DNA of 64,000 nucleotides from JAGQLF01 sp964437465 (GCA_964437465.1 CAYTGI010000001.1:47358-111357), one strand, 5' to 3'. Numbered from the stretch's first letter, positions 8,856 through 16,618 are shown. The notes: generated by a model from the sequence alone, not told the origin. Numbers and translations: made by a program.

Positions 8856-9728
8856 ATGTCAGATGAACCCCAGATCGATGAGGATCAGCCTCACTTACAT
8901 ACTCTAGAACTAGCTGCAGTTCATAAAGATCCAATAGAAGCATTAAAAGAAGGTGGGAAAGTGATATTAGATTCAAGAAAATACAATCTAAGTGTTCGTT
9001 TACAAATAGATAGTACTGTTATTGTTAAGTTTGAGGAACTTGCTGATCTCTATGGTTCAACTACTGATGTTGAACTTGAGAAATTTTATGCCTATTTAAT
9101 ATCCTGCACATATGATCTAATGGATATTTTTGGAGAAACAGGATTTACTGTAGAAAGAGATCATCCACTGAGAATACATTTATTTTTTGGTGGATCAACT
9201 ACGGGCGAATTAGATAAGAAATTACTTCATAGAAGGAAAATAACTGATATCGTTCTTATGAGAGCAGAAGTTGAAAATCTTAAACCATTCCCTCTAATGT
9301 TTAAGCTTGCAAGAAGTCTTTACATGTCTAATCAGATAAAGCTTGCAGAAGATAAAGCTGAAGAAAAGGATGAAAGGCCTCCTGCAATTCACTTTTCTAA
9401 TTATGTTCTTGATATTATTGCTCTGTTAGCTTGTAAAGCAAAATTCTTTGAGTTTGAGTTAAGAGATATTCCAAGATATAAACTAACACCGAGAACTTGG
9501 GATAGATTGAAAAGTGAACTTCTTGGTAATCCTACAAGGACTGAGTCTGGAGAGGATTATACAAACCCTTTATTAAATTATGTCTTTAGTCATCTTGATA
9601 AATTACCTTATAATGAGTTTATGGGATTCTTTAGAAATATTGTAAATAAAGATCCTGAATATCTCTTTAAACTATTTATCAGCAAAAAATCTAGTGATAA
9701 CCGAAGACCTAAGACCGAAGAATCTTGA
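8856..9728 (+). CDS. Hypothetical protein upstream of rarA
   Basis: 290 residues, soluble and unrecognised. It begins MSDEPQIDEDQPHLHTLELA and then AVHKDPIEAL, matching the start of the previous gene in pattern. A hydrophobic beta-type middle (RLQIDSTVIVKF, RIHLFFGGS) is followed by a helical half (SNYVLDIIALLACKAKFFEF). Its own promoter (8795) precedes it and its 3' end overlaps rarA by 35 bases in another frame, so it is probably coupled to rarA. A link with replication-fork repair is inferred from that overlap only. Confidence 0.75.
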   Translation: MSDEPQIDEDQPHLHTLELAAVHKDPIEALKEGGKVILDSRKYNLSVRLQIDSTVIVKFEELADLYGSTTDVELEKFYAYLISCTYDLMDIFGETGFTVERDHPLRIHLFFGGSTTGELDKKLLHRRKITDIVLMRAEVENLKPFPLMFKLARSLYMSNQIKLAEDKAEEKDERPPAIHFSNYVLDIIALLACKAKFFEFELRDIPRYKLTPRTWDRLKSELLGNPTRTESGEDYTNPLLNYVFSHLDKLPYNEFMGFFRNIVNKDPEYLFKLFISKKSSDNRRPKTEES

Positions 9729-10887
9729 TGAATTCGTAGGTCAAAAACACATTCTAGGAAAAAATAAACCACTTCGAAAGTTAATTGAAAGTGGAAATAT
9801 CTCTTCAATGATTTTCTGGGGGCCTCCAGGTTGCGGTAAAACTACTCTTGCAAGATTAATTCCTATCTATACAAAAGCTCATTTTGAACCTTTCTCGGCT
9901 GTAACTGGAAATTTGGCTGAAGTAAGAAAAATTATAAAAGCGGCTGAAGATAGAAAGTTAGAGGAGGGTAGAGAGACAATTTTATTTGTTGATGAAATTC
10001 ATAGATTTAATAAAGCTAGGCAAGATGCTTTTCTTCCATATGTAGAAAATGGAACAATAATTCTTATTGGAGCTACAACGGAAAATCCTGGTTTTGAAGT
10101 AAATGCTCCTTTAATCTCTAGAAGTAGAGTATTTAGATTTGAGAAACTAAGCGATACAGAATGCTTAGAAATTTTCAACAACACTGTTAAAGAGTTTAAA
10201 AAGCTTTCATTTGAGAAAGATGCTATTGATTTTTTAGTAGCTTTTTCAGACGGCGATGCTAGAAAGATTATAAATTCAATTGAGTTTGCATCAAAAGTTA
10301 AAAAAAAGATCAAGCTTAAGGATATAAAAGAAATATTACAAGCAAAGTTCGGAGTTTATGACAAGGGAGGTGATGCCCACTACGATACAATTTCAGCCTT
10401 CATAAAATCAATGCGTGGAAGTAAACCTGATGCAACACTTCATTATTTAGCTAGGATGATTGAGGCTGGTGAAGATCCAATGTTTATTGCAAGAAGAATG
10501 GTTATATTTGCTAGTGAAGATATTGGCAATGCTAAACCTACAGCCCTTGTTGTTGCAACATCAACAATGCAAGCAGTAAGTATGATTGGGATGCCTGAAG
10601 CAAAGTTAACCTTAGCCCAGTGCGCTACCTATTTAGCTTCTTGCCCAAAGTCTATAGCGGTAACAGTTGGGATAGGAAAAGCTATTTCTGATTTAAAAAG
10701 TATGTCTTTAGATCCGATTCCGTTACACTTGAGAAATCCTGCTAACAAAGTTATGAAAGAACATAATTACGGGAAAGGTCATATAAGATATCCATGGTTA
10801 GAGGGAGATACTGAACAAGAATATATGCCAAAAAATTTAGTAGGTAAAAAATACTATGAATTTAATAACTTTTCTGAAAAGATATAA
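9694..10887 (+). CDS. rarA: RarA/MgsA replication-associated AAA+ ATPase
   Basis: 397 residues. The start is GTG at 9694, giving MITEDLRPKNLDEFVGQKHI, which is the conserved family N-terminus; no ATG lies upstream in frame. Walker A is GPPGCGKT (about residue 44), Walker B is ILFVDEIHRF and the sensor region is LIGATTENPGFEVN. The C-terminal cluster domain carries DPMFIARRMVIFASEDIG and AQCATYLASCPKS. RarA acts as a tetramer at stalled forks with SSB and the clamp loader pathway. It overlaps the upstream orphan by 35 bases and is followed within three bases by a small membrane protein gene. Confidence 0.95.
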   Translation: MITEDLRPKNLDEFVGQKHILGKNKPLRKLIESGNISSMIFWGPPGCGKTTLARLIPIYTKAHFEPFSAVTGNLAEVRKIIKAAEDRKLEEGRETILFVDEIHRFNKARQDAFLPYVENGTIILIGATTENPGFEVNAPLISRSRVFRFEKLSDTECLEIFNNTVKEFKKLSFEKDAIDFLVAFSDGDARKIINSIEFASKVKKKIKLKDIKEILQAKFGVYDKGGDAHYDTISAFIKSMRGSKPDATLHYLARMIEAGEDPMFIARRMVIFASEDIGNAKPTALVVATSTMQAVSMIGMPEAKLTLAQCATYLASCPKSIAVTVGIGKAISDLKSMSLDPIPLHLRNPANKVMKEHNYGKGHIRYPWLEGDTEQEYMPKNLVGKKYYEFNNFSEKI

Positions 10888-10889
10888 TT

Positions 10890-11165
10890 ATGGAGATAAT
10901 AGATATTTTTGGTAGCATAGGAGCAATAATTGCATTAATAGCATTTATTCTTATTCAAACTGATAGATTAAAAAATTCTGATTTTACGTATGATTTTTTA
11001 AATTTTTTATCAGGTTTTATATTGGCAATTTATGCTTATATAATCGCTTCCCTACCATTCCTTATAATTAATTTGGTTTGGGCATCGTTTTCTCTCTTTG
11101 ATCTTATTTTCAAAGATAGAAAGTCTTCATTTAAGAACGAGTTGAAGTCTTTCTTGAAAAAATAA
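10890..11165 (+). CDS. Small membrane protein, CBU_0592-like
   Basis: 91 residues with three hydrophobic segments (IDIFGSIGAIIALIAFILIQ, a second around FLSGFILAIYAYIIA, a third around PFLIINLVWASFSLFDLI) and a basic tail. The spacing and the glycine/asparagine positions resemble the CBU_0592 family of small membrane proteins, whose role is unknown. It begins two bases after rarA and converges on the RodZ-like gene. Confidence 0.7.
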   Translation: MEIIDIFGSIGAIIALIAFILIQTDRLKNSDFTYDFLNFLSGFILAIYAYIIASLPFLIINLVWASFSLFDLIFKDRKSSFKNELKSFLKK

Positions 11166-11166
11166 C

Positions 11167-12132
11167 TTATTCTTTTTCAATCCGATCTCCTAGATTTCTA
11201 AATATTGTTGTTTCGGATTCAAGTACATATGCACTATCATTAATTTGGACAAGTAGCTTACTGAAATCTGGAGTAGTAATTTCTAAAGTGTTACTTGCAG
11301 TAATATCTATCGGTTCACCTGGAATAAATCCACCTTCAAATCTAACTATTCCGTCTGACTTAACAACTAAATTACTAACTGAAAGGTCTGTTGAGATAAA
11401 TGCATTGAAAAAATCAATTTTTTCTTCAGGTTTATAAAGTGTAAAGTTCATCTCAGTTTTAGATCCTAGAGAGTTTTCTGAAACTATATTAAAACTTGTT
11501 TCAAGTTCTGTTGTTGGAAATGATTCGGTTGTAAATGTGTAATCAGAATTAAGAGTGATAGGAATTGAGTTTACTAATATAGAGCTTCCTTGTTCAACTG
11601 ATCCTTTAAAAATAATTTCATCTGACTCGTAAGCAATTCTTCCTTCGTATTCACCCTCTATCTCAAACGGTTCAAAAATATTTAACTCAGGCTTACTGAA
11701 AGTTCTTCGAAGAATATTAGTAACAAGTATTCCAACAAATACTAAAACTAAAATTGAAGACAGAATAACTACATGTTTCTTTGTAACAACAACTTTAGGA
11801 AGTTTAATTTTATTTTTTTCAATTTTTTCTTCTATCTGTTCCTCATCATCAAACTCTATCTTTCTCTTCATATCAATATTTTCATAATCTCTTCTATAAA
11901 GTGCTACAATCATCTCATGATTTAACCCAAGAAATTTTGAATAGTTTTTTAAAAATCCTTTTGCTTGTACTGCTGAGCTAAATGCTTGGAATCGATTTGA
12001 TTCAATTATTGAAAGATATTTTTTCTTTATTTTTAACTCTTTTTCAACTGTTTCAAGGCTTAATCCTAGAGAGGATCTCTTATCTTTTAGAATGTCTCCA
12101 ACTGTTTGGTTATTTATTTTTCTAGAATGCAT
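11167..12132 (-). CDS. RodZ-like membrane protein with cytoplasmic helix-turn-helix
   Basis: 321 residues. The N-terminal Xre-type HTH (about 10-75: VGDILKDKRSSLGLSLETVE, then KKKYLSIIESNRF) matches the HTH_25 module of RodZ. A charged linker precedes one membrane helix (VVILSSILVLVFVGILVTNI, about residue 121), and the exterior carries beta-rich repeats. RodZ links MreB to the envelope in rods; here the outer part is longer and unlike E. coli RodZ. The gene ends an operon with the OGG1-like glycosylase and a small orphan, with only 6-8 bases between genes. Confidence 0.78.
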   Translation of the reverse strand: MHSRKINNQTVGDILKDKRSSLGLSLETVEKELKIKKKYLSIIESNRFQAFSSAVQAKGFLKNYSKFLGLNHEMIVALYRRDYENIDMKRKIEFDDEEQIEEKIEKNKIKLPKVVVTKKHVVILSSILVLVFVGILVTNILRRTFSKPELNIFEPFEIEGEYEGRIAYESDEIIFKGSVEQGSSILVNSIPITLNSDYTFTTESFPTTELETSFNIVSENSLGSKTEMNFTLYKPEEKIDFFNAFISTDLSVSNLVVKSDGIVRFEGGFIPGEPIDITASNTLEITTPDFSKLLVQINDSAYVLESETTIFRNLGDRIEKE

Positions 12133-12138
12133 GCTTAA

Positions 12139-12432
12139 TTATATCTCATTAGAAACTTCTTCTCCTTCACACCTCCTATTCCAGTAATATTCTGGATTTG
12201 TTAAAAGATCATTTTCGATACACTCAACATATTCTCTTGAAATTTCATTATTTAAAATTCTAGTTTCGATGATGTTTCTAGCTACATGTCCTATAAACTT
12301 ACTAATCTGATCTGGCTTTGAATACGTATAGTTAAAGTTAGCATGCCATAGTAATGTTTCAATAGAAGATTTTTCTAGTGTTTTATGAATTTTGTAGAAA
12401 TCTATTCCATCTCTAGAGCTGAACCATTCCAT
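12139..12432 (-). CDS. Hypothetical protein, 97 aa
   Basis: A soluble, aromatic-rich protein (MEWFSSRDGIDFYKIHKTLE, NPEYYWNRRCEG) with no recognised domain. It lies between the OGG1-like gene (8 bases) and the RodZ-like gene (6 bases) on the same strand, so co-transcription is likely. The tryptophan pattern and tight spacing support a real gene; its role is unknown. Confidence 0.65.
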   Translation of the reverse strand: MEWFSSRDGIDFYKIHKTLEKSSIETLLWHANFNYTYSKPDQISKFIGHVARNIIETRILNNEISREYVECIENDLLTNPEYYWNRRCEGEEVSNEI

Positions 12433-12440
12433 ACAATTTT

Positions 12441-13265
12441 TTAAACATAGGGATTATATCCTCTTATGTACTCAAAAAGAAGTTGTCCGGCATATGAAGT
12501 ATGTTCGCCAAATCTACTTGAAAACCAGTCACGCTTCTCTTCATATTTTTTTAGATTCTTTATGTCGTATAGATCTTCTATTATTCTTTCAGACCAACGA
12601 TCTATAGGAGTTAAATTTTTAAATCCTAGTGAGAAAGTCATTACACAATCTGCTATTTTATTTCCAATTCCATGAACACTTTTTAAAGAGTCCAATGTTC
12701 TAGGGTAATCATCTGTAATTATTAAAGATTCAAATTTTTTAGCTAAATCTTTTAAATATTTTGTTCGATATCCTGTACCGGATTTAGAAATTTCATTGAT
12801 ACTTGCTTTATTAAAATATTCAATGTTTGGAAATAAATAATAGTTTTTACCATCAATCTTTATTCTTCTATTCTGTTGAAATTTAAGAATATCTAAAGAC
12901 TTTCTTATCGCTTTTATATTTTTATTCGAGGCAAGAATAAAGGAAATAATTGTTTCCTCAAATGGTTGATTTAAAACTCTTATTCCGTTGTACTTTTTAT
13001 AAGCATTAACTACATGGTTGTCAGTGTTAAATTTATTAACAAAAGCACCTTCATTAACTTCTACTCCAAAGTATTTCTTAATGAATTCATAATTATCCTT
13101 TTCAGGGTAAGTTTGCCAATACCAATCGCTATTAACCTGTTCAAGAATAACAATCTTATCAATGAAGCTCCCTATAATTTTTTTCTCGGTTTTTTTCCAA
13201 AGAAATGTTTGACCACTAAGAAGTGTTATTATTGGGTCTATTTGTTTTATATCTAATTTATTCAC
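12441..13265 (-). CDS. OGG1-type 8-oxoguanine DNA glycosylase/AP lyase
   Basis: 274 residues. The N-terminal OGG domain has GQTFLWKKTE. The helix-hairpin-helix-GPD core follows with FEETIISFILASNKNI, GTGYRTKYLKDLAKKF and SVHGIGNKIADCVMTF, where the lysine matches catalytic Lys249 of human OGG1, then TPIDRWSERI with the catalytic aspartate. The enzyme would remove oxidised guanine and nick the AP site. It is shorter than human OGG1 (345) but normal for bacterial members. The start is ten bases from the divergent gene at 13276. Confidence 0.9.
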   Translation of the reverse strand: MNKLDIKQIDPIITLLSGQTFLWKKTEKKIIGSFIDKIVILEQVNSDWYWQTYPEKDNYEFIKKYFGVEVNEGAFVNKFNTDNHVVNAYKKYNGIRVLNQPFEETIISFILASNKNIKAIRKSLDILKFQQNRRIKIDGKNYYLFPNIEYFNKASINEISKSGTGYRTKYLKDLAKKFESLIITDDYPRTLDSLKSVHGIGNKIADCVMTFSLGFKNLTPIDRWSERIIEDLYDIKNLKKYEEKRDWFSSRFGEHTSYAGQLLFEYIRGYNPYV

Positions 13266-13275
13266 AAATAATTAT

Positions 13276-13701
13276 ATGACAGATTCACTAGATGAAGAAA
13301 CTTTAGATATTTCTAAGGATTCAGCTATCTTATATTCTGAAATATTTGGAGAAGGAGAATATGAAGATGGGAAAACATTAGCTTTACATGCAGTAAACTT
13401 ACTAAAAAGTAGAAGTGGAAGATATGAAAACATAAATTCAGAATTAAGGACTGAATTGATTATTAAAATAGGATTACTTTCTGAAATGATGGATTTTGGA
13501 GATAATAGAGCTGAAACAGTCAGACAAGGATTCATTTCTTATCTACTTAGTCTTGAGAAAGATTCACTATCAGACTACGCTCCTCACGCTGCAATTGAGT
13601 ATATAACTATTTTTATTGATAGTAAATTTTTAAAGAAACTGCCTAAATTCTTGAGAGATTCTCGAACAGGTGTATTGAATTTAATCGAATTTGAAAGTTA
13701 G
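13276..13701 (+). CDS. Hypothetical protein, 141 aa
   Basis: An acidic N-terminal half (MTDSLDEETLDISKD, then GEGEYEDGKTLALHAVNLL) followed by mainly helical sequence (ELRTELIIKIGLLSEMMDFG). No family is recognised and no membrane segment is present. It is divergent from the OGG1-like gene across only ten bases, so the two starts share a control region. An antisense frame at 13272-13535 is open, but the plus-strand frame fits local codon use better. Confidence 0.65.
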   Translation: MTDSLDEETLDISKDSAILYSEIFGEGEYEDGKTLALHAVNLLKSRSGRYENINSELRTELIIKIGLLSEMMDFGDNRAETVRQGFISYLLSLEKDSLSDYAPHAAIEYITIFIDSKFLKKLPKFLRDSRTGVLNLIEFES

Positions 13702-13773
13702 TTGGTTATTTTAAAAAGAAAGATATTTAACTATAAATGATTTGGTTTAAAGTTTATGAAGGAGAGATGGCCG

Positions 13774-13842
13774 CTAAAGAGATTACATCAGAGCGAAGCG
13801 ATGATAGTAAGATCTTTGTCCTGCGAAGCTAGTAAAGTAGGA
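13774..13842. repeat. Hairpin-forming insert in the D-arm of the tRNA-Ser relic
   Basis: 69 bases with no match to tRNA-Ser. It contains an imperfect hairpin around GAGCGAAGCG and a six-pair hairpin TCCTGC...GTAGGA (with one G-T pair). Boundaries come from alignment with the intact tRNA at 14212. Confidence 0.5.
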
Positions 13843-13900
13843 AGTGGTTTAAGGTGCATCGCCTCTAACATGCTCCCGATTATATCGGGGCGCAGGTTCG

Positions 13901-13940
13901 CCACAGACATGTGTCGTGTCGCCATGATGAATATCATGGT
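13901..13940. repeat. Hairpin-forming insert in the T-loop of the tRNA-Ser relic
   Basis: 40 bases between TTCG and GAATCC of the T-loop. It holds the palindrome GACATGTGTC and the perfect seven-pair hairpin CCATGAT-GAAT-ATCATGG. Confidence 0.55.
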
Positions 13941-13956
13941 GAATCCTATAACAACA

Positions 13957-14210
13957 ATGTACTATATTTAGCTACTAAGACAAAGAATAAGCAAATCTAC
14001 ACTGGTTATACTTCTAATTTAAGAAGGAGAGTAAAAGAACATAAATCTGTCTAAGTAAAGTTTACAAGTAAAAGATTACCAGTTGAACTTATTCATTACT
14101 AAGCCTATCTACTAGAGACAGATGCAAGAAGAAGAGAAAAATATCTCAAATCAACAGAAGGAAAGAAGATGCTAAAATTACAAATAAGAGACTTACTCCA
14201 AGAAATTTGA
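13957..14210 (+). pseudogene. GIY-YIG endonuclease relic (UPF0213/YhbQ-like)
   Basis: ATG at 13957 gives MYYI and then a stop. One frame over, the sequence reads NVLYLATKTKNKQIYTGYTS, then NLRRRVKEHK, which is the GIY-YIG core with its Arg helix, and later VELIHY, AYLLETDARRREKYLK and a C-terminal KMLKLQIRDLL. Two TAA codons (14052-14054 and 14100-14102) lie in frame, so it is not functional. Free-standing GIY-YIG proteins of this size are common. What is odd is its place: it starts ten bases after the tRNA-Ser relic and ends one base before the intact tRNA-Ser. Confidence 0.8.
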
Positions 14211-14211
14211 A

Positions 14212-14298
14212 GGAGAGGTGGCCGAGTGGTTTAAGGCGCATCGTTGGAAACGATGTTTATGTTTATTCATAACGCAGGTTCGAATCCTGTCCTCTCCG
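14212..14298 (+). tRNA. tRNA-Ser (anticodon GGA)
   Basis: 87 bases with a complete class II cloverleaf: acceptor GGAGAGG/CCTCTCC, D-arm GCCGAGTGGTTTAAGGC, anticodon arm CATCG-TTGGAAA-CGATG (anticodon GGA), a long variable arm TTATG...CATAA, T-arm GCAGG-TTCGAAT-CCTGT, discriminator G. CCA is not encoded. Confidence 0.95.
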
Positions 14299-14306
14299 TA
14301 TCTTTT

Positions 14307-14332
14307 AAATTTGAATCTTTAGATTCAAATTT
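14307..14332 (+). terminator. Perfect AT-rich hairpin after tRNA-Ser
   Basis: Eleven-base inverted repeat AAATTTGAATC / GATTCAAATTT around a TTTA loop, eight bases after tRNA-Ser. There is no long T-run, so termination is plausible but it could also be a processing signal or an inserted palindrome. Confidence 0.45.
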
Positions 14333-14432
14333 GGAAGATGGAGATAGAAATGGTTTGATCTCACGAAGTGAGTTCGGTGCGAAGCACTGCGCAAATGAAC
14401 GAAGTGAATGCGCTTACATCCTGTCCTCTTCG
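14333..14432 (+). pseudogene. Second tRNA-Ser-like relic with palindromes
   Basis: Weak 5' similarity (GATGGAGATAGAAATGGTTTGA against the tRNA-Ser D-arm) and a clear 3' match, CATCCTGTCCTCTTCG, to the T-arm and acceptor of the intact gene. Between them lie hairpins CTCAC-GAA-GTGAG, GTGC-GAA-GCAC and GCGCAAATGAACGAAGTGAATGCGC. The last two fall between TTCG and ATCC, the same T-loop point as in the first relic. The identification rests on about 30 matching bases. Confidence 0.4.
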
Positions 14433-14459
14433 CCAGACTTCGCTAAAGCTTCGTCTGGC
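14432..14459. repeat. Palindromic element, GCCAGAC...GTCTGGC
   Basis: Seven-pair stem closing a 14-base loop that itself contains TTCGC/GCTTCG. It directly follows the second tRNA-Ser-like relic. From 14460 to the next start at 14531 I see nothing else. Confidence 0.55.
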
Positions 14460-14530
14460 TGGAATTGAAACTAACACCAAAATCAATTTGAATGTTAAAG
14501 TACTTTTATATTGAATTATAAAATTGTCGG

Positions 14531-15859
14531 ATGTTTGGATTAATAGGATTTTGGTTGTTTCTTAACTTTCATAGAGATAGTATTTTTCCGCTCAGCCAAT
14601 CTTCTAGCCAAATTTTGATTGCTATTTATTCTGCTTTTGGATTCTTATTGTTACTATTTTTTTTCGTAATCTCTAGGAACTCAACATTAAATTTTGATAT
14701 ATCTAAAAAGTATCAAACGATTTTATTACAAAGTTTTCTTTGGTTAAATTTTTTAATTCTTGAATTTTCTATTTACAGATTATGGCAAGCGGAGAGTGAA
14801 CTGATTCATACTGACAAGTTTTATATTGTCTCTGTAATTCTATTTATTTTAACAATATTATCCTCTATAGTAGTTTCTAATACATCAAGGCTTGGAAGGG
14901 TCCGAACAATATATTCTTTTCTATTTTTGGCTTCATTAATGAGCATTTCTATAATGTATCTAGTACCCGCGTCCGCTAAGCTCGGAGATTTAATTCCTAT
15001 CATTAATGAAATGATCAGCTCTTTATTTAACGGTGAAAATATTTATCAATATTACTTGCTAGATAATGGAGTAGCTACTCAAGCTGTTCGGCAGCCTGGC
15101 AATATCTTATTCTATATACCATTTCAACTATTAGGTATTGATATAAGGTTTGCAAATATATTTTATTTCTCACTAACAATATTTTTATTAGTTAATATTT
15201 ACCAAAAAGAGATTCAACATAATTTTGTTGGTTACTTTAGTATACTTTTATTAATTTTCTTCCCATATAGAATTTTTAGAACAGATCTATACGATGTACC
15301 ATATTGGTTTATATTTGTTCTATTTATATATTTTTTTAAAAGAAAAAAAGATTTAATAGCTCCTATAGTCTGGGGTTTCAGTATTTTTACTCAGGTTTGG
15401 AGCTGGATTTTCACACCAATACTTTTTATTTACTTATATAAAAAAAGAGGAATTAAAAATACAGCAAGATTCATAGCTATTTCAGGGATTACAGCTTTAG
15501 TATTATTCCTACCGTTTGTATTTAATAATATAGATAATTACTACGAGCATGTTTTTGGTTTTTACAATAGCTCAAGAGAAGCAGGAATAGAATTTGGTTC
15601 TAGCATCCACTTAAGTCAAGTCATACAGTTTTTATTAGATTCAAGCATTTTCCCTTTTCTACAGTTGTTTCAAATGCTAACAATTTTCATTATATTTTTG
15701 TTCTTAAAAAAAAATTTACCGAACCTTTTATTTAGTCTAGGGTTAGCTTTTTTTGCATTTATGAGTCTAAATACTCATACTTGGCCATATATGTACTTGC
15801 TCATTTTCTTGGCTATGATTTTTATTATATTTGAAGAAGGAAGGAGATCTAACACTTAA
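14531..15859 (+). CDS. Polytopic membrane protein, glycosyltransferase-C-like
   Basis: 442 residues with about eleven to twelve hydrophobic segments. A loop holds ENIYQYYLLDN and QPGNILFYIPFQLLG, a pattern seen in GT-C lipid-linked sugar transferases (GT39/GT87 type) of the DolP-mannose group, but the usual acidic DD/DE motif of the first loop is not evident. It would act in the cytoplasmic membrane, possibly on polysaccharide or glycoprotein synthesis. It stands alone between the tRNA-Ser array and the pilus cluster. The substrate is unknown. Confidence 0.65.
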   Translation: MFGLIGFWLFLNFHRDSIFPLSQSSSQILIAIYSAFGFLLLLFFFVISRNSTLNFDISKKYQTILLQSFLWLNFLILEFSIYRLWQAESELIHTDKFYIVSVILFILTILSSIVVSNTSRLGRVRTIYSFLFLASLMSISIMYLVPASAKLGDLIPIINEMISSLFNGENIYQYYLLDNGVATQAVRQPGNILFYIPFQLLGIDIRFANIFYFSLTIFLLVNIYQKEIQHNFVGYFSILLLIFFPYRIFRTDLYDVPYWFIFVLFIYFFKRKKDLIAPIVWGFSIFTQVWSWIFTPILFIYLYKKRGIKNTARFIAISGITALVLFLPFVFNNIDNYYEHVFGFYNSSREAGIEFGSSIHLSQVIQFLLDSSIFPFLQLFQMLTIFIIFLFLKKNLPNLLFSLGLAFFAFMSLNTHTWPYMYLLIFLAMIFIIFEEGRRSNT

Positions 15860-15982
15860 AACTTGCTAATAATTATCTTTTTTAAATTGTAAAGGGTTAA
15901 GTATGTATTAAAAAGTTAATATGTTTTTATTACAGTATGATTGCATAATCTAAGAAATTTACAGAAAAATGTCTTAAAGATG

Positions 15983-16011
15983 TTGACTTCGTAATTTCAC
16001 ATTCATATACT
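15983..16011 (+). promoter_or_regulatory. Strong sigma-70-type promoter of the pilin genes
   Basis: TTGACT at 15983-15988, a 17-base spacer and TATACT at 16006-16011, 41 bases before the first pilin start. This is a near-consensus pair and the best promoter in the 190-base gap. Confidence 0.7.
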
Positions 16012-16052
16012 AGTAGTATAAATAGAAATAATTTAATTTTTATGTTTCATTC

Positions 16053-16544
16053 ATGAATAACCATGAGGAAAATAACAACAAGGAAGGATTCACATTGATT
16101 GAGATCCTAGTTGTAGTTGCTTTGATTGCGATCTTAGCAACAATTACATTCATCGCTATTAATCCAGCGAGAAACTTTAGAGATACAAGAAATGCACAGA
16201 GAAGTTCAGATGTGTTGCAGATTTTAAATGCTGTTACTCAGTACACTTCAGAGCAAGGAAACGATCTTGACTCTCTTGCTGTAGCTTCAACTACTGTTTG
16301 GGGAACAGGATTAACTGCACTTCCACTATGTTCAGCAACTCCTGCGCCAATCGGAACCACAGCTGATGTTTCTGTAGATATCTCTGCTGTATTAGTTCCT
16401 GATTACATTGTAGGTATTCCATCTGATCCTTCTGTAACAACTGCACCAGGAAATACTGGATATACAATCTGTGAAGAAGCTAGTGGTAGAGTAACTGTTG
16501 CAGCACCAAATGCTGAATCAACAACTATTTCTGTTTCTAGATAA
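16053..16544 (+). CDS. Type IV major pilin, copy 1
   Basis: 163 residues. A short charged leader ends at KEG, followed by the class III signal FTLIEILVVVALIAILATIT, with Glu at position 5 of the mature protein for assembly and N-methylation; the prepilin peptidase cuts after Gly. The head domain contains cysteine pairs and ends in TTISVSR. It is exported to the membrane and assembled by PilB/PilC. It shares 160 identical bases with the next gene (16084-16243), covering the whole N-terminal helix. It has its own strong promoter and a hairpin downstream. Confidence 0.93.
   Translation: MNNHEENNNKEGFTLIEILVVVALIAILATITFIAINPARNFRDTRNAQRSSDVLQILNAVTQYTSEQGNDLDSLAVASTTVWGTGLTALPLCSATPAPIGTTADVSVDISAVLVPDYIVGIPSDPSVTTAPGNTGYTICEEASGRVTVAAPNAESTTISVSR
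16084..16243 (+). repeat. 160-bp direct repeat, copy 1 (pilin N-terminal helix)
   Basis: Identical base for base to 16644-16803, offset 560. Divergence begins with C/T at 16244/16804 and is high from 16250 on. Synonymous sites are unchanged, pointing to very recent duplication or gene conversion. Confidence 0.92.
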
Positions 16545-16557
16545 TGTTGCAAATTAG

Positions 16558-16595
16558 CTCCTATTTTTTTAAACTGAAAAGTAGGAGTTTATTTT
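16558..16595 (+). terminator. Hairpin between the two pilin genes
   Basis: CTCCTATTTTT (16558-16568) pairs with AAAAGTAGGAG (16577-16587), followed by TTTATTTT. It may end or stabilise the first pilin transcript and so set different levels for the two pilins. Confidence 0.6.
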
Positions 16596-16618
16596 AATTA
16601 ATATATAAAATTACTGTT

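Larger units (their letters stand above)
13761..13947 (+). pseudogene. Broken tRNA-Ser-like gene with inserts in the D-arm and T-loop
   Basis: The 5' end GGAGAGATGGCCG (13761-13773) matches the intact tRNA-Ser at 14212. After 69 foreign bases the match resumes at 13843 with AGTGGTTTAAGGTGCATCG, passes a decayed anticodon arm (CCTCTAA), a strong variable arm (CCCGAT-TAT-ATCGGG) and GCGCAGGTTCG to 13900. Then 40 more foreign bases, and GAATCCT from 13941. The 3' acceptor is lost. The anticodon region looks like a damaged GCT loop. Both inserts contain inverted repeats. This is a tRNA relic with insertions rather than a functional tRNA. Confidence 0.65.

Noticed and set aside
13272..13535. Antisense frame opposite the 141-aa gene.
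   Set aside because: It overlaps the plus-strand gene fully and has poorer codon use and no recognisable domain.
13756..13971. Open reading frame over the tRNA-Ser relic.
   Set aside because: It crosses tRNA-derived sequence and palindromes, resembles no protein and has no coding pattern.
14244..14468. Open reading frame starting inside tRNA-Ser.
   Set aside because: It begins in the tRNA anticodon arm and runs through hairpins; a chance frame.
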